The notes: generated by a model not told the origin, from the sequence alone. Counted from the first letter of the stretch, positions 32,673-42,477 are shown. The stretch: 59,599 bases of DNA from Oxalobacteraceae bacterium (GCA_027490725.1 JAIXXN010000052.1:1-59599), one strand, 5' to 3'. Numbers and translations are program-made.

Positions 32673-33812
32673 ATGACACCGTACCCAGCACTCAAGCATC
32701 GAATGTCCCGCGGGATCGCCACACTGGTTTCCGCAGCAGCCCTTAGCGCAGCAGCCGCGCTTCCTGTCGCCGCACAACAGGAAGAGAAAGTTCTGAACAT
32801 CTACAACTGGTCAGACTACATCGCGGAAGACACCATCAAGAACTTTGAAAAAGAGACCGGTATCAAGGTCCGCTATGATCTGTTCGATAGTAACGAAGTA
32901 CTGCACGCTAAACTGGCCGCCGGTAAAACCGGCTACGACATCGTGGTGCCATCGTCCAACTGGGCGCGTCTGCAAATCGATGGTGGCCTGCTGCGTGAAC
33001 TGGACAAGAGCAAGCTGCCGAATCTCGCCAACATGGATCCGCAGTTGCAGGCACTGATCGGCAAACTCGATCCGGGTAATAAGCACCTGGTAGTCTGGCT
33101 GTGGGGCTTCACCACGCTGGGTATCAATGTCGACAAGGTCAAGGCTGCACTGGGTGGCATGCCGATGCCGGAAAATGCCTGGGACCTGATCTTCGATCCG
33201 AAATATGTCTCCAAACTGAAATCCTGCGGGGTCTCGGTGCTCGATTCGCCATCCGAGATTCTGCCGCCAGCATTGCAGTACATTAACAAGCCTGCCTTCT
33301 CCAAGAACGCATCCGACTATCAGGATGCCGGACGCCTGCTGCAATCGATCCGTCCTTACATCACGCTGTTCTCGTCGTCCGGGTATATCAACGATCTCGC
33401 CAACGGTTCCCTGTGCCTGTCGCTGGGCTGGTCGGGCGACATCAACATCGCCCGTCAGCGCGCGATTGATGCCAAGAACGGCAACAACATCACCGCGCTG
33501 GTACCGAAAACCACCGCCACCCTGCTGTTCGATACCATGGCTATTCCTACCGATGCGCCACACCCGAACAATGCTCACCTGTGGATCAACTACATCACCC
33601 GGCCAGAAGTTCACGCCAGTCTGACCAACAAGGTTTTCTACGCCAATCCGAATGCGGCAGCACTCAAGTTCGTGAAGAAGGAACTGGCGGAGAACAAGAC
33701 CATCTACCTCTCCGACGACGACAAAAAGCGCATGACGGTGCCAGAGCCATACAGCTCTGATACCCGCCGCGTCATGACGCGCGTGTACACCAAGTTCAAA
33801 ACCGGTCTCTGA
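32673..33812 (+). CDS. potF: Putrescine-binding periplasmic protein
   Basis: Substrate-binding component of the polyamine ABC importer. The 379-residue protein has a signal peptide (about 1-34, cleavage after PVAA), then LNIYNWSDYIAEDTIKNFEKE and YDLFDSNEVLHAKLAAG, which closely match E. coli PotF and Pseudomonas SpuD. AAAGGAAAATAATA precedes the ATG. potA copy 2 follows after 74 bases that include a hairpin. As the only binding protein in the window, it may also serve the first potABC copy. Confidence 0.94.
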   Translation: MTPYPALKHRMSRGIATLVSAAALSAAAALPVAAQQEEKVLNIYNWSDYIAEDTIKNFEKETGIKVRYDLFDSNEVLHAKLAAGKTGYDIVVPSSNWARLQIDGGLLRELDKSKLPNLANMDPQLQALIGKLDPGNKHLVVWLWGFTTLGINVDKVKAALGGMPMPENAWDLIFDPKYVSKLKSCGVSVLDSPSEILPPALQYINKPAFSKNASDYQDAGRLLQSIRPYITLFSSSGYINDLANGSLCLSLGWSGDINIARQRAIDAKNGNNITALVPKTTATLLFDTMAIPTDAPHPNNAHLWINYITRPEVHASLTNKVFYANPNAAALKFVKKELAENKTIYLSDDDKKRMTVPEPYSSDTRRVMTRVYTKFKTGL

Positions 33813-33824
33813 TCGGTGTTACGG

Positions 33825-33866
33825 GCACCCGGCATGGGTCGGGTGCAGCCGCTGCATTTCCGTTTG
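33825..33866 (+). terminator. Hairpin between potF and potA, possible attenuator
   Basis: GCACCCG (33825-33831) pairs with CGGGTGC (33840-33846), loop 8 bases. A T-rich run (TTTTTTT) comes only about 10 bases later, so termination would be partial at best. Such hairpins often keep binding-protein mRNA in excess over permease mRNA. Confidence 0.5.
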
Positions 33867-33886
33867 ATTTTTTTGACTGCTCTATC

Positions 33887-35035
33887 ATGAATAAAGCCTC
33901 TATTGCCACGCCGGTGCGTGACACCGACCAGCCGTTTCTGGCGATCCGGAATCTGGTGAAGTCGTTCGACGGCGTACGCGCTGTGGACGATATTTCGGTG
34001 GCTATCCACAAGGGCGAGATCTTCGCGCTGCTCGGTAGCTCCGGCTGCGGCAAGTCGACGCTGCTGCGCATGCTGGCCGGTTTCGAGACCCCGACGGCAG
34101 GCCAGATTACGCTAGCCGGTCAGGATATCGTGAGCGTGCCGCCGTATCAGCGCCCGATCAATATGATGTTCCAGTCGTATGCGCTGTTTCCGCACCTGAC
34201 GGTGTGGGACAACGTCGCCTTCGGTCTGCACCGCGATGGTCTGCCGGAAGACAAGGTAGCCGAGCGCGTCAAGAAGATGCTGGATCTGGTACAGTTGGCC
34301 AAATACGGGCGACGCAAGCCGCACCAGCTGTCCGGTGGCCAGCAGCAGCGCGTGGCACTGGCGCGCAGTCTGGCCAAGCGGCCGCAGTTGCTGTTACTGG
34401 ACGAGCCGCTGGGCGCACTCGATAAGAAGCTGCGCGAGCGCACCCAGATGGAACTGGTGAGCATCATCGAGGAAGTCGGCGTGACCTGCGTGATGGTGAC
34501 CCACGATCAGGATGAGGCGATGAGCATGGCCACCAGGATTGCGGTGATGAGCGAAGGCCGCATCCTGCAGGTCGGCGCACCGAATGAAATCTACGAAACC
34601 CCGAACTGCCGCTTCGTGGCGGACTTTATCGGTAGCGTGAATATGTTCAATGGCCGGGTGGTGGTGGACCAGCCGGATCACGTGATCGTCGAGTCGCCTG
34701 AAGGTATGCACTATATTAACCACGGGATTACCGGCACCATGGGCATGGAAGTAGCGATTGCCGTACGGCCGGAAAAAATCTGTATCCAGCTCGACGCGCC
34801 GACCGACGAACAGCGCGCCAGTCTGGCCGAGCAAGGCTATAACCACGCTTGCGGTGTAATTACCGCACTGGCCTACTTTGGTAACGAAACCCGCTATCAC
34901 GTGCGGCTCGATAGCGGCATGGAGCTGCGCGTCTCGCGGACTAATGCCGCACGCCATCAGAGCACGACGCTGGAACGCGACATGCGCGTCCATGCATGGT
35001 GGGATGGTTCCGACATCGTGGCGCTGACTAGCTGA
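33887..35035 (+). CDS. potA: Spermidine/putrescine ABC transporter ATP-binding protein (copy 2)
   Basis: The 382-residue ATPase has Walker A LLGSSGCGKST, signature LSGGQQQRVALARSL, Walker B LLLLDEPLGALDKK and a C-terminal TOBE-type domain. It aligns end to end with copy 1 (19321) after the first 15 residues. It is followed eight bases after its stop by potB copy 2, and preceded by potF, giving a complete importer potF-potA-potB-potC. No strong ribosome-binding site is visible before the ATG. Confidence 0.93.
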   Translation: MNKASIATPVRDTDQPFLAIRNLVKSFDGVRAVDDISVAIHKGEIFALLGSSGCGKSTLLRMLAGFETPTAGQITLAGQDIVSVPPYQRPINMMFQSYALFPHLTVWDNVAFGLHRDGLPEDKVAERVKKMLDLVQLAKYGRRKPHQLSGGQQQRVALARSLAKRPQLLLLDEPLGALDKKLRERTQMELVSIIEEVGVTCVMVTHDQDEAMSMATRIAVMSEGRILQVGAPNEIYETPNCRFVADFIGSVNMFNGRVVVDQPDHVIVESPEGMHYINHGITGTMGMEVAIAVRPEKICIQLDAPTDEQRASLAEQGYNHACGVITALAYFGNETRYHVRLDSGMELRVSRTNAARHQSTTLERDMRVHAWWDGSDIVALTS

Positions 35036-35043
35036 GCACCGCC

Positions 35044-35955
35044 ATGAAAAAAACTCTTATGCATGCACTCAGTCTGCGCTGGATTACCGGCCGGCGTGTG
35101 GTGATTGCCGTGCCCATGCTGTGGCTGACCTTCGCGTTTCTGGTGCCTTTCCTGATCGTGATGCGCATCAGCTTTACGGAATCGGATGGTGGCAATCCGT
35201 TTGGTACGCTGATGACCTTTGTCGACGGCGTGATCACCTTCAAGGTGAAGATCTCGAATTACCTGTTCATTGCGCAGGACGATCTGTATGTACTGACCTA
35301 TCTCAGTTCGATCAAGTTCGCAGCGATCACTACATTGCTATGCCTGATCATCGGCTATCCGTTCGCCTATTTCATGGCGCGTTCGCGCAGTACTGTGCGT
35401 CCGGTGCTGATGATGATGGTGATGCTGCCGTTCTGGACCTCCTTCCTGCTGCGTATCTATGCATGGAAAGGCATCCTCGCCAATAACGGTCTGCTGAATC
35501 ACCTGCTGATGAGCGCGGGCGTGATCAGCGAGCCGCTGCACCTGATGAACACCCAGTTCTCGCTGATCATCGGCATGGTGTACGCCTACCTGCCGTTCAT
35601 GATTCTGCCGCTGTATGCCAATCTGGTGAAGATGGATATCCGCTTCCTTGAAGCGGCCGCCGATCTGGGGGCGACGCCGATGCAGACCTTCTGGCGCATT
35701 ACCGTGCCGCTGTCGAAGTCCGGCATCATCGCCGGCTCGATGCTGGTGTTCATTCCGGCGGTGGGCGAGTACGTGATCCCGGAACTGCTGGGTGGCCCGG
35801 AAACGCTGATGATCGGTCACGTGCTGTGGGATGAATTCTTCACCAATAACGACTGGCCGATGGCCTCGTCCGTGACGGTGGTGGTGATCCTGCTGATACT
35901 GGTGCCGATGGCGATCTTCAATAAATACAAGGCAGAACAGGAGGCTCGCCCATGA
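35044..35955 (+). CDS. potB: Polyamine ABC transporter permease, PotB/PotH type (copy 2)
   Basis: The 303-residue permease has about six membrane segments and the EAA loop EAAADLGATPMQTFWRITVPLS. It is nearly identical to copy 1 (20475) over most of its length, also at DNA level across long blocks (for example around 35400-35480 and 20825-20905). It overlaps potC copy 2 by four bases. Confidence 0.92.
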   Translation: MKKTLMHALSLRWITGRRVVIAVPMLWLTFAFLVPFLIVMRISFTESDGGNPFGTLMTFVDGVITFKVKISNYLFIAQDDLYVLTYLSSIKFAAITTLLCLIIGYPFAYFMARSRSTVRPVLMMMVMLPFWTSFLLRIYAWKGILANNGLLNHLLMSAGVISEPLHLMNTQFSLIIGMVYAYLPFMILPLYANLVKMDIRFLEAAADLGATPMQTFWRITVPLSKSGIIAGSMLVFIPAVGEYVIPELLGGPETLMIGHVLWDEFFTNNDWPMASSVTVVVILLILVPMAIFNKYKAEQEARP

Positions 35956-36800
35956 ACGCTCAATGGTTACAGCGCTGGTTCGGGCGCGGCTGGCTGTCGA
36001 TGGGCTATCTGTTCTTGTACCTGCCCATCATGGTGCTGATCGTTTTCTCGTTTAACAGCTCGCGTCAGGACATGATCTGGAGCGGCTTCTCGACGCGCTG
36101 GTATGTCGAACTGCTCAGCGATACGGAAATCATCGGGGGCTTCTGGCTGTCGATCCGCATCGCGCTGATGACGGCGTTTGCGTCCGTGATCCTGGGTACC
36201 TTTGCGGCGTTCGTACTGAATCGCTATCAGCGCTTCTATGGCCGCACGCTGTTCTCCGGGATGGTTAGTGCACCGCTGGTGATGCCGGAAGTGATTATCG
36301 GTCTGTCGCTGCTGCTGATGCTGGTGTCGGTGCAGAAGCTGTTCGGTTTTCCCGAACGGGGCCTGACCACCATCTGGCTGGGACACACCCTGCTCGGCAT
36401 GGCCTATGCCGCCGTGGTGGTGCAATCGCGTTTGCAGGAGATGAGTAAATCGCTGGAAGAAGCGGCGATGGATCTGGGCTGCAAGCCGCATCAGGTGTTC
36501 TTCCTGGTGACGCTGCCGAATATCACGCAGGCACTGGGTTCGGCGTGGCTGCTGACCTTTACGCTGTCGCTCGATGATGTGGTGCTGTCGGCCTTCCTGT
36601 CCGGCCCCGGTTCGTCGACCATGCCGATTGTGATTTTCTCGCGTGCCCGTCTGGGGCTGGATCCGCGCGTGAATGCCGTGGCAGCGCTGACGATTCTGGT
36701 GGTGTCGATAGGCGTAGTCGCTTCAAGCTTGTACATGGCGCGTGCCGAGCGCCTGCGTCAGAAACAGATTTCCGCTGCCTTCAAGGCAGATACCGAGTAA
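35952..36800 (+). CDS. potC: Polyamine ABC transporter permease, PotC/PotI type (copy 2)
   Basis: The 282-residue permease has the EAA loop EEAAMDLGCKPHQVFFLVTLPN. The first codons and most of the protein match copy 1 (21383). It completes the potFABC importer, and the outer-membrane porin gene follows after 27 bases, so both probably share a transcript. Confidence 0.92.
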   Translation: MNAQWLQRWFGRGWLSMGYLFLYLPIMVLIVFSFNSSRQDMIWSGFSTRWYVELLSDTEIIGGFWLSIRIALMTAFASVILGTFAAFVLNRYQRFYGRTLFSGMVSAPLVMPEVIIGLSLLLMLVSVQKLFGFPERGLTTIWLGHTLLGMAYAAVVVQSRLQEMSKSLEEAAMDLGCKPHQVFFLVTLPNITQALGSAWLLTFTLSLDDVVLSAFLSGPGSSTMPIVIFSRARLGLDPRVNAVAALTILVVSIGVVASSLYMARAERLRQKQISAAFKADTE

Positions 36801-36827
36801 CGCTCACAACAATCATAAGGAGTAGCT

Positions 36828-38258
36828 ATGCACTTACTGAAGAAAGTCGTACTGGCCATCGCGATTGCCTATCCAACCATTGCTGGTGCTCAGACCAATC
36901 AGGAGTTGAAGGCGGAACTCGAAGCGCTGAAGAATCAGGTGAAGCGTCTGGAAGCACTGATCGAAAAAGCCGGATCACAGGCGCAGCAGGCTAGTACCCA
37001 GGCGGCGGAAGTTAGCGCCAAGGTGGCAATGGCCAGCGAAGCGGCGGTAGATCCGGCCGAATTCAATCGTATTCGTATCAAGACCGAAGCGATGGAAGAC
37101 GCCACAGAAGCGAGTGGCTTCAAGGGTGTGAAAATTTCGGGCTATATTGACCCGACCTATATCTACAACCGTAATGCCAAGACTTCGAGCTTTGTGTTCC
37201 TGAACAATAACAGCGCGGTCAGTGGTTCGCCGGAGACCTTCGGCTACGACAATACCTTCTTTGGCAGCGGCATGCTGAACTTCGAGAAGGAACTGGAAGG
37301 CGGCACCAAACTGAAACTGAGCATGATGCCGAGTAAGAGTGCTGGCGCAGGCTATAACTTCGGCAATATGGTGCATGAGGCGACCGTGGTGGTACCGCTT
37401 GGTGACCTGAACACCCGCCTGATTGCCGGCCAGTGGGCCGACTGGTCGGGCTATGAAATGATTCCGTCGAACCAGAACAAACTGATTACCCACAATCTGC
37501 TGTTTGACTTCTCGGCGGCGAACTTCTATACCGGTGCCGGGATGGAGTTCATCAATGGCCCGATAGATACCAAGGTACTGGTCGGGAATCTGAACCGCTC
37601 CCGCATCGATACCGGCAAGCGTCAGACGCCGGGCCTGTTCTACCGCGTCGATTACGCCAAGGGTGAGTTCAATGGCCTCGGCTTCTCCGGCATCCATGCT
37701 GGCTTTGACGATCATGACCAGTTCGGTCGCCTCGATCTGATGGAGGCGGATGGCTACTTCGCGCGCGGTGACTGGAACGTGCAGGGCCAGATTTCTTATG
37801 GCCGCCAGAAGGCCACCGATTACAACGCCTTTAGCGGCAACGGCACCCACTGGTTTGGTCTGTCCGGGCTGGTCGCCTATAAAGTCACACCGCGCTTTGA
37901 AACCATTGCCCGCTTCGATTACATCAATAACCGCGGTAATGGCGGCGGTGTCTTCGGCTCGACCTTTGGTGGTGTTTGCAAGGATATCAGCGGTGCCGAT
38001 GCCAACTGCCCGGATGGTCGTAACGGCTTTGGCTCCAGCATGAGCTATGACGGCAGTACCTGGGTGGTGAGCGATCCGACGCAGGGTACCCGTCGTTACG
38101 CGCTGTCGCTGGGTGTGAACTATGCGCTGATGCCGGGCGTGAACGTGAAGGGCGAATACCGTTATGACCGCTCGTCCGGTTATGTGTTCAAGACGTTTGA
38201 CGAAAACTACCGCAAAGACAACCACGTATTCGGTGTGTCGACGGTGGTCAGTTTCTAA
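36828..38258 (+). CDS. Outer-membrane porin-like protein (DUF3138-like)
   Basis: Probable beta-barrel channel of 476 residues. A signal peptide (1-21, ending AGA) is followed by a short coiled coil (about 25-75: LKAELEALKNQVKRLEALIEK), then an aromatic- and glycine-rich region with alternating hydrophobic strands and a C-terminal phenylalanine (FGVSTVVSF), the usual outer-membrane assembly signal. The AAGGAG sequence precedes the ATG. The coiled-coil-plus-barrel layout resembles the DUF3138 proteins of Burkholderiales; I assign this from memory of the family. Its position between potC and puuC suggests passage of polyamines across the outer membrane, which is an inference. Confidence 0.72.
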   Translation: MHLLKKVVLAIAIAYPTIAGAQTNQELKAELEALKNQVKRLEALIEKAGSQAQQASTQAAEVSAKVAMASEAAVDPAEFNRIRIKTEAMEDATEASGFKGVKISGYIDPTYIYNRNAKTSSFVFLNNNSAVSGSPETFGYDNTFFGSGMLNFEKELEGGTKLKLSMMPSKSAGAGYNFGNMVHEATVVVPLGDLNTRLIAGQWADWSGYEMIPSNQNKLITHNLLFDFSAANFYTGAGMEFINGPIDTKVLVGNLNRSRIDTGKRQTPGLFYRVDYAKGEFNGLGFSGIHAGFDDHDQFGRLDLMEADGYFARGDWNVQGQISYGRQKATDYNAFSGNGTHWFGLSGLVAYKVTPRFETIARFDYINNRGNGGGVFGSTFGGVCKDISGADANCPDGRNGFGSSMSYDGSTWVVSDPTQGTRRYALSLGVNYALMPGVNVKGEYRYDRSSGYVFKTFDENYRKDNHVFGVSTVVSF

Positions 38259-38281
38259 TCAGGAAAGTAGTGGAGGCGAAG

Positions 38282-39769
38282 ATGACAACAACATCGTGGC
38301 ATGAGCGCGCAGCGCAATTAAAAATCGACGGTCGTGCATTCATTGGCGGCCAGCGTGTGTGGGCCGTGGCCGGACAGCAGTTCGAAAATCTGTCACCGAT
38401 AGATGGTCGTAAGCTGGGCATGGTGGCGCGCTGCGATGCTGCCGATGTGGATGTCGCCGTCGCCGCCGCACGCGCGGCCTTTGAGGACCGGCGCTGGGCT
38501 GGCAAGTCGCCGGCACAGCGCAAGCGCGTGCTGATCCGCTTTGCCGATCTGGTGCAGCAGTATGGGCCGGAACTGGCTTTGCTGGAGACGCTCGATATGG
38601 GCAAGCCGATCAAGTATAGCCAGAGCGTCGATGTGGGCGCGACGGCTAACTGCCTGCGCTGGTATGGCGAAGCGATTGACAAGATTTACGATGAAATCGC
38701 ACCGACTGCCGAGAACAGTCTGGCGCTGATTACGCGCGAGCCGGTCGGCGTGGTAGCGGCCATCGTGCCGTGGAATTATCCGATGATCATGGCGGCGTGG
38801 AAAATCGCACCGGCGCTGGCGGCCGGGAATAGCGTGATTCTCAAGCCTTCCGAAAAGTCGCCACTGACCGCCTTGCGGCTGGCCGACATCGCGCTGGAAG
38901 CCGGTATCCCGGCTGGCGTATTCAATGTATTGCCCGGCTATGGTCACGAGACGGGGGCTGCGCTGGCGCTGCATATGGATGTCGATTGCATCGGCTTTAC
39001 CGGTTCTACCCGGGTCGGCAAACAGATTTTGCAGATGGCTGGCCAGTCCAACCTGAAGCGCGCCTGGACTGAACTGGGTGGCAAGTCGGCGAATATTGTC
39101 TGTGCCGACTGCCCCGACCTGGATGCTGCCGTGGCAGCGGCGATCGGTTCGATCTATTTCAATCAGGGCGAAAGCTGCAATGCGCCTTCGCGTCTGTTCG
39201 TGGAGGCCTCGATCAAGGACCAGTTCATCGCCAAGGCAATGGCGATGATGCCGAGCTACCAGCCCGGCGATCCACTCGATGAAGCAACGGTGATGGGCGC
39301 GATTGTCGACGCCACCCAGCTGAAGACGGTGCTCGGATATATCGAAGCCGGCAAAGCCGGCGGGGCACGGCTGCTGTCCGGTGGCCAGCAATCGCGTACT
39401 GCCAGTGGCGGGTACTTCGTCGAGCCGACCCTGTTCGATCAGGTCGACAGCAGCATGACGATTGCGCGCGAAGAGATCTTCGGGCCAGTGCTGTCGGTGC
39501 TGAGTTTTACCGATCTGCAGGAGGCGGTGAAGCAGGCAAATGCTACCTCGTATGGCTTGCAGGCGGCTGTGTGGACGGCGGACCTGTCGAAAGCGATCCA
39601 GACCGCGCGTGCCCTGCGCGCAGGCACGGTGCACGTCAACCAGTACGACGGTGACGACATCACCGTTCCCTTTGGTGGTTACAAACAATCCGGCAATGGC
39701 CGCGACAAGTCGCTGCACGCCTTCGATAAATATACCGAACTGAAAACCACCTGGATCCAGATCGGTTGA
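38282..39769 (+). CDS. puuC: Gamma-glutamyl-gamma-aminobutyraldehyde dehydrogenase
   Basis: Oxidises gamma-glutamyl-gamma-aminobutyraldehyde to gamma-glutamyl-GABA, third step of the Puu pathway. The protein has 495 residues, the same as E. coli PuuC. The ALDH catalytic residues are E264 (WTELGG) and C299 (NQGESCN), with PWNYP and GFTGSTRVG cofactor segments. A GTG four codons upstream is also in frame, but GGAGG lies between it and the ATG at 38282, so the ATG is chosen. The enzyme may also act on free aminoaldehydes produced by the aminotransferase. Confidence 0.9.
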   Translation: MTTTSWHERAAQLKIDGRAFIGGQRVWAVAGQQFENLSPIDGRKLGMVARCDAADVDVAVAAARAAFEDRRWAGKSPAQRKRVLIRFADLVQQYGPELALLETLDMGKPIKYSQSVDVGATANCLRWYGEAIDKIYDEIAPTAENSLALITREPVGVVAAIVPWNYPMIMAAWKIAPALAAGNSVILKPSEKSPLTALRLADIALEAGIPAGVFNVLPGYGHETGAALALHMDVDCIGFTGSTRVGKQILQMAGQSNLKRAWTELGGKSANIVCADCPDLDAAVAAAIGSIYFNQGESCNAPSRLFVEASIKDQFIAKAMAMMPSYQPGDPLDEATVMGAIVDATQLKTVLGYIEAGKAGGARLLSGGQQSRTASGGYFVEPTLFDQVDSSMTIAREEIFGPVLSVLSFTDLQEAVKQANATSYGLQAAVWTADLSKAIQTARALRAGTVHVNQYDGDDITVPFGGYKQSGNGRDKSLHAFDKYTELKTTWIQIG

Positions 39770-39777
39770 GAGCAGCC

Positions 39778-41151
39778 ATGAGTACAACAGAACCGAGTAG
39801 CCATTCCGTCACGGAGCAACAGCGCGAGCTGGCTGCGCAAGGCATTAAATATGTGTTCGCCCAGTTCACCGACATACATGGCGCAGCCAAAGGCAAGCTG
39901 ATACCGCTGGCCTACCTGTCCGATATCATCCACCCCGGTGCCGGCTTCTCGGGGCCGTCGATCTGGGGTACCGGCTTGCCGCGCAATGGCCCGCGCTCCG
40001 AATACTATGGTCGCGCCGATCTGGCGACCTTGCAGCCGATGCCGTGGTTACCCGGCTATGCACGGGTGGCACTGGATGGCTATGTGGCGGGTGAGGCGTT
40101 TGATGCCTGTCCGCGTCAGGTATTACGCAAGCAGGTGGCACGACTGGCGCACTATGGCTGGACCCTGAATGCCGGACTGGAGCCGGAGTTCTTCCTGCTC
40201 GAGAAAGGCGCGCACGGCTACGATGCGGAGGCCGGCGATACGCTGGAAAAGCCTTCCTATGACAGCAAGAGCCTGATGCGCAAACGGGCCTTTCTCGATC
40301 AGCTCAGCACCGGTCTGGATCAGTGCGGACTGGGCGTCTTCCAGATTGACCATGAGGATGCGACGGGGCAGTTCGAAGTCAATTACCGTTATGCCGACGC
40401 ACTGAAGGCAGCCGACAACTTCATGCTGTTCAAGATGGCAGCGCATCATCTGGCGGAAGAGCAGGGCATGCGGTTTTCCATGATGCCTAAACCCTTTGCG
40501 GACCGTCCCGGTAGTGGCCTGCATTTTCACCTGTCGCTGGCCGATGCCAGTGGCAAGCCACTGTTTGCACTTGCCGATGGCGAAGCTGCTGCCGATGAAC
40601 ATGGTCTGGGCTTATCACCGCTGGCCTACCACTTCATGGCGGGGCTGCTGCGCCACGCACCAGCACTGACGGCGCTCTGTGCACCGACTGTGAATTCCTA
40701 CAAGCGCCTGATGTGCGGCGAATCGCTGTCCGGCACCAGCTGGGCGCCAGCTTTTATCGGCTATGGCGAAAACAACCGCACGGTGGTGGCGCGGGTGGTG
40801 TATCAGCGTATCGAATGGCGCTTGCCGGATAGTTCGGCCAATCCCTATCTGGCGCTGGCGGGTGTGATTGCGGCGGGACTGGATGGCATAGAACGCCACT
40901 TGCAGGCTAGCGCGCCGGTGAATGCCGATGTGTACCAGATGACGGCAGATCAGCGCACCGCACTCGGGCTGGAAATGCTGCCACAGAATCTGGGCGCCGC
41001 TGTCGCCGCCCTGAAAGCCGACGAGGTTCTCGGTGCCGCACTGGGAACCAATCTAGTCACGGAATTCACGGCGTTGAAGAACGCTGAATGGCTGGAGTAC
41101 TGCCAGCACGTGAGCGCCTGGGAAACTTCCCGATACCTAGATCGATACTGA
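39778..41151 (+). CDS. Type III glutamate-ammonia ligase family protein (GlnT/GMAS-like)
   Basis: The 457-residue glutamine-synthetase fold differs clearly from the PuuA group: it begins QGIKYVFAQFTDIHGAAKGKLIP and has LEPEFFLLE, DHEDATGQFEVNY, LHFHLS and RIEWRLPDSSANPYLA, so the metal ligands look intact. I place it with the GlnT / gamma-glutamylmethylamide synthetase type from memory. It probably joins glutamate to an amine other than ammonia; the operon suggests a polyamine or a derived monoamine. It lies eight bases after puuC and one base before puuB. Confidence 0.78.
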   Translation: MSTTEPSSHSVTEQQRELAAQGIKYVFAQFTDIHGAAKGKLIPLAYLSDIIHPGAGFSGPSIWGTGLPRNGPRSEYYGRADLATLQPMPWLPGYARVALDGYVAGEAFDACPRQVLRKQVARLAHYGWTLNAGLEPEFFLLEKGAHGYDAEAGDTLEKPSYDSKSLMRKRAFLDQLSTGLDQCGLGVFQIDHEDATGQFEVNYRYADALKAADNFMLFKMAAHHLAEEQGMRFSMMPKPFADRPGSGLHFHLSLADASGKPLFALADGEAAADEHGLGLSPLAYHFMAGLLRHAPALTALCAPTVNSYKRLMCGESLSGTSWAPAFIGYGENNRTVVARVVYQRIEWRLPDSSANPYLALAGVIAAGLDGIERHLQASAPVNADVYQMTADQRTALGLEMLPQNLGAAVAALKADEVLGAALGTNLVTEFTALKNAEWLEYCQHVSAWETSRYLDRY

Positions 41152-41152
41152 T

Positions 41153-42451
41153 ATGCTGCTCAAACGCGAAGTACACCTGACGCAGAACTCCTACTACGAG
41201 GCTAGCGTCTCCCGAAACACGCCTGCTGCATCGCTAGACGGCAGTGTGCAGGCCGATGTCTGTGTGATTGGCGCCGGTCTGGCCGGCCTGTCGGCGGCGC
41301 TGGAGTTGCGCCAGCGCGGCTTCTCCGTGGTGCTACTGGAAGCGAAAACGGTGGGCTGGGGCGCCTCCGGGCGGAACGGCGGCCAGCTGATCGCAGGCTA
41401 TGCCAGCGATGCCGCCATCGAGTCCCAGCTTGATGCTGCTGCTGCGCGCGACGCGTGGCAAGTGACGGTGGATGCGCTGGCACTGGTACGGCAACGGATC
41501 GCCGAACACCAGATTGATTGCGACTTCGTGTCCGGTTATCTGAGTCTGGCCGTGAATGCCCGCAAGGCGCGCGAATTGGCCGACTACAGCAACCACCTGA
41601 TGCAGCGTTATCACTACGCAGTGCAGCCGATCGGGCCAGCGGACCTGCCTGAGTGGATTGCCAGTGAGCGTTTCCATTCGGGTGTGTATGATCCCCAGTC
41701 GGGGCATCTGCACCCCTTGAAATACACGCTCGGGCTGGCTGCGGCGGCGCGTGCTGCCGGGGTACAGATTTTCGAGAACACCCCGGTGCATGCGGTGTCG
41801 CGTGGTAGCAAACCGGTGGTGCAGAGCGCCCAGGGTTCGGTCAGCTGCGATTTTGTCGTGATGGCCGGTAACGTCTACCTGAACGAATATGGCAAAGCGG
41901 TAGCACCGGAACTGGCTCCGCGCATTATGCCGGTAGGGACTTACATCATCGCCACCGAGGCGATGGCGCCGGAGCGGGCGGCTGCGCTGATCCGTCACCG
42001 TGCCGCCGTGTGCGATACCAATTTTGTGCTCGATTATTTCCGACCTACGGCCGACCAGCGCATGCTGTTTGGCGGGCGGGTGAGCTACAGCGGTGCGACG
42101 CCACTGAATCTGGCCGGCTCGATGCGCCAGCGCATGCTGGCGGTGTTCCCGCAGCTGTCCGATCTGGCCGTACCTTATGCGTGGGGCGGCTTCGTTGACA
42201 TCACCATGAACCGTGGCCCCGACTTCGGCCGGCTCGACCCGAATATCTATTATCTGCAGGGCTTTTCCGGCCACGGGCTGGCGCTCACCGGCATGGCCGG
42301 TCAACTGGCGGCACAGGCGATTGCCGGACAGGCCAGCCGCTTCGATCTGCTGGCGCGCCTGCGCCACCACAGCTTCCCCGGCGGCGCAGCGTTGCGCACC
42401 CCGGCGCTGGTGCTGGGCATGCTGTACCACCGTATGAAAGATTTGCTGTAA
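41153..42451 (+). CDS. puuB: Gamma-glutamylputrescine oxidase
   Basis: FAD-dependent oxidase of the DAO family that oxidises gamma-glutamylputrescine to the aldehyde with release of ammonia and H2O2. The 432-residue protein has the N-terminal motif SYYEASVSRNTP, as in E. coli PuuB (SYYAASANKYAP), dinucleotide-binding GAGLAG (40-45), GWGASGRNGGQ, and the C-terminal FSGHGLALTGMAGQLAAQAI. It starts one base after the upstream stop codon. Confidence 0.92.
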   Translation: MLLKREVHLTQNSYYEASVSRNTPAASLDGSVQADVCVIGAGLAGLSAALELRQRGFSVVLLEAKTVGWGASGRNGGQLIAGYASDAAIESQLDAAAARDAWQVTVDALALVRQRIAEHQIDCDFVSGYLSLAVNARKARELADYSNHLMQRYHYAVQPIGPADLPEWIASERFHSGVYDPQSGHLHPLKYTLGLAAAARAAGVQIFENTPVHAVSRGSKPVVQSAQGSVSCDFVVMAGNVYLNEYGKAVAPELAPRIMPVGTYIIATEAMAPERAAALIRHRAAVCDTNFVLDYFRPTADQRMLFGGRVSYSGATPLNLAGSMRQRMLAVFPQLSDLAVPYAWGGFVDITMNRGPDFGRLDPNIYYLQGFSGHGLALTGMAGQLAAQAIAGQASRFDLLARLRHHSFPGGAALRTPALVLGMLYHRMKDLL

Positions 42452-42477
42452 TTCGACGTACCAACAGGAGATGCAAG

